Below are positions 61,183-64,000 of a DNA stretch of 64,000 nucleotides, piece after piece (position 1 is the first letter of the stretch; every line of letters begins with the position of its first letter). The notes below the pieces were generated by a model. The model was not told the DNA's origin. It worked only from the letters and a program-made list of their open reading frames with translations, and ran no database searches. The translations under genes were made by a program, and so were the position numbers. The DNA comes from Citrus sinensis (Eukaryota; Streptophyta; Magnoliopsida; Sapindales; Rutaceae), in contig NC_068558.1 of NCBI RefSeq assembly GCF_022201045.2, forward strand, positions 2,666,001-2,730,000, written 5' to 3'.

Positions 61183-64000
61183 GTGAGAGTGATAGAAACG
61201 AAACTCAAAGCAGTAGGCGAGGGAGATAAGAGAATTCGCATTGTGGAAGATGAGACGAAGAGATTCTTCGAAGCGAATGAGACAAATTCTTGGCCGGCTA
61301 CGCGCTACAGTACAGCCGACAGAGGAGGGAAATTAGTGGCCATTTGTTTTTGTTTTTGTTTGCTTCCGCTTCAACAATTTCGTCAGTTTAAATTTTGGAG
61401 CGAACTCCGTTAAACGCGCGGGCTGATAATCCAACTGCTGACGTCGGGTTTATGCTGGGCCTTATTGAATTTCGGCCCGGAATTTCCTGGGCCCAAATGC
61501 CAACTTCCAGTCTTCCACACAGGGTTTTTTCTTTTTTTTTTTTTTGTTAAATGAGAAAATTAAAGCTAAAACTAGGGATGGCAATGGGAAGGGGAGGGTA
61601 GGGGACCAATCTTTCCATACCCATCCCCGATATTTTGCGTCCCCTCCCCATTCCTGTCAAAATTATTTGAGAGAATTTTCATCCCCTTTCTAAATAATAA
61701 CAGGGAATCCCCAAGGGTCCCCGATCCCCGAATAACTAATACATTTTTTGTTTTCAATTTTGAGTTAATTATATTAAAATAAAAAATTTAAATAAAAGTA
61801 AAGTTTGAAATATATCTTACATTAATATCCATTACAAAAGTCACATACATTAAATTAGTAAGTAACGCATCATGTAAGGGATACAAACTTCTTTTACAAA
61901 CTATTGTGAATAAATTAATAGTGCAATACAAAATTATTACAAATAGAATTGAATTTAGATTCAAAATTAACTTTTTCAATGGTGGCGTAGGCACTTTATA
62001 AATGTGGACTATTCCCTTTACATCACAATAGTTAAGTCGGAGCAAATCAAGAGCAACTGTTAGATTAAATTATATTAGATTAGATTAAATTAGCTATTAA
62101 AATTGTGATTCGTTGTGGGCAATTATAACATCTAAAAATAAATAAAAAATAGATTTAAGTTTAAAACATTTAATGAATATTAAAATCAAAACAAAATTTT
62201 TGGGCTAATAGAATTTACCCGGTTTTTTTAATGTCCTAAATAAAAATTTAAGACTTTAATTAGTTAATTAGGCCTAAAAGTTTAATAATATAAATATTTT
62301 GATATTTGTTATTTTTATCAATATTTATAATTTTATTATTTATTTATTAGTAATTTTAAAAAATAAAATTAAAAATTAAAATGGGAAAATTGGTAGGGGA
62401 TGGGGATTCCACCTCATCCCCGTCCCCTCCCTAAATAAGAAATTGGATAAAAAGTTTTCCCCATCCCTTCCCCGAATAAGAAATTAGGTATGAAATTATC
62501 TCCATACCCTCCCCGAATGGGGAAAATCTCCGAGGGTACCCTTTCCCATGAGGATTTTTACCATCCCTAGTTAAAACAGCTAAAAGTAAATGAAACTTCA
62601 ATTAATAGTAAGAAAAAAGGTAGATTTGAGAGAAAGAGAAGAATCATGAATGAATGGACCCAAGAAAGAAGAGGAGGAGAGCAATCGAAAAGTGCTCTCT
62701 TCTCATCTTTTTATGGTCGATTTATCATATTAATTTGTTTAATAAGTTTTAATTTTACATGCTGGGATTTGCCAACCTCGATTATCCTTACAAATGTGTT
62801 AGATGATACTTGAGGTTTGCCGGGTACATAGACTTCCTTAGATGTTCTTTTTTATGTAAGCTCTTCCTCCTACTTTGATAAAAATAATATTTCACTTAAT
62901 AATTTATATATTTAAACATCATTATTTACGTGAAATGCTGAACACAAATTAAAACTACTACTGCTAATAATAATAATAAAGAAGTTGACTTGTTTATGAT
63001 GATCGCAAATTGGGTGGGTTCAAAGTGAAAGTTATTTGTTTAAGAATAATAAGTTTGACTATGACCTTCTTCTTTAAAACCCAACACATTGGCTGCTTTT
63101 TGAAAGATAAGAAATGAATGGTTGATCCATGGCATCTGTCACATGCCTTGCAATAATGTTACGATCTCTTCATCATGGCAGCTCTAAGAAACTGGAAAAG
63201 CCTCTAGCTTCTAGGTAGAATCAGGGTTATAAAATTTAATTAAGCAAATAATCTTGCAACAGTGAGAGGCTACGGATATTGATTCAAGCACGAAATCATC
63301 AAGTTTGGTGAACAAATTGTCATCGTCAGTTCGGGGACCAACAGACAATATAAAAGATAATGTTTTGCAAGTTGTGCTAATGGTATATTATTTGGAAAGG
63401 AGATGACCAAATCCCAAAAGGGGTGCTTGTATTGAATTGACCCCATTAATTTTCGTCATGATGTATGAAAGAGGAAACCCTAATAAGGAAAGAAAGTTTG
63501 TCTTTTGAATATAAATATCGGTAATAGTGTTTTAGTAATTAGGCTTCCGTTCCCATGTAAATGATCTCTGGCCGTCAACGGCCCCCAAAAGCTATTTTAT
63601 ATAATATATTAGAGTAATTAGGTTTCGATAAAGTGTTGTTGTTGAGTTGTATAACGTAAACTTTTAATGAGTTCAATTATAAGTGTGCTTGTGTTACTTA
63701 TTTACACCAATCTTCAAAAGAGAAAATAAAGGAAGTTTTTATTGCATACGAGTGGTGTTTGAAAATATAATATTGTAACTAGCATGTGTATTTTATTTAT
63801 GCTGGAAGTATGTGTTGTACGTACAATGCTCCTAGTTCTTCTTTGAAAACTCTAAATTTTTCACTGTAGATTCTCAGCTTAATTTTCATGTGTTGTACAA
63901 TGTATATATTATAACTTGAAGATCATAAACCATGTAAACGAAAGCATGAACTATTTTTTTCTCAACAGATAATGTGGAGGGATGAATCTACAAAAAAGTA
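61183..64000. other. NAGLU upstream region and non-coding DNA to the window end
   Basis: The first 350 or so bases should be the NAGLU promoter. A hAT-like element occupies 61573-62569. From about 62580 to the end is AT-rich DNA with no ORF of recognisable similarity, perhaps the flank of a gene beyond the window. Confidence 0.5.
61573..62569. mobile_element. non-autonomous hAT-like transposon
   Basis: A 997-bp element begins TAGGGATGGCAATGGG and ends with the imperfect inverse (TTTTTACCATCCCTA). It is flanked by 8-bp sequences GCTAAAAC (61565-61572) and GTTAAAAC (62570-62577), which match at seven of eight positions. TAGGGATGGCAA ends and 8-bp duplications are typical of plant hAT elements. 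Both subterminal regions are rich in CCCC/GGGG motifs such as CCCCATCCC, while the core is AT-rich. No transposase reading frame is present, so it would need a transposase supplied elsewhere. The mismatch in the duplication suggests moderate age. Confidence 0.8.

Overview
The window is nuclear DNA from a flowering plant, almost certainly a eudicot. Genes are split by short AT-rich introns with GT-AG (twice GC-AG) ends, intergenic DNA is very AT-rich, and every recognisable protein belongs to a plant family. My impression is of a rosid such as Citrus, but nothing in the sequence proves the species.

Layout from left to right: the last exon of a CNOT4-type RING protein (+); the immune regulator EDS1 (-); a decayed group I formin (-) whose FH2 exon is split by a 1.2-kb solo LTR; a type-A cytokinin response regulator (-); an RD/RE-repeat nuclear protein (+); a B12D small mitochondrial-type membrane protein (+); anaphase-promoting complex subunit APC8 (-); an atypical E2F of the DEL/E2Fe class (+); an intronless P-class PPR protein resembling OTP43 (+); a GDP-mannose pyrophosphorylase-like KONJAC protein (-); an ALDH10 aminoaldehyde dehydrogenase with a peroxisomal SKL end (-); an unrecognised 86-residue protein (-); and alpha-N-acetylglucosaminidase NAGLU (-, 19 exons). 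The last 2.8 kb is non-coding and carries a non-autonomous hAT-like element. A tRNA-derived SINE with a perfect target duplication lies between ALDH10 and the small gene.

The genes do not form one pathway. What ties them together is ancestry. From memory, their Arabidopsis relatives lie in two paralogous blocks, At3g48070-At3g48170 (RING, EDS1, ARR5, the RD protein, B12D, APC8, DEL1, ALDH10A9) and At1g74870-At1g74920 (RING, ARR15, OTP43, KJC1, ALDH10A8). This window carries the union of both in one order, as expected of a lineage without the later Brassicaceae duplication and gene loss.

All exon models were assembled by hand from splice signals, frame continuity and family similarity. For every spliced model from EDS1 rightward, exon lengths sum to a whole number of codons with no internal stop. 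I found no CRISPR array, tRNA or rRNA gene, and no convincing undescribed system. The most notable items are the syntenic arrangement, the solo-LTR-split formin, and three mobile elements with or near target duplications.
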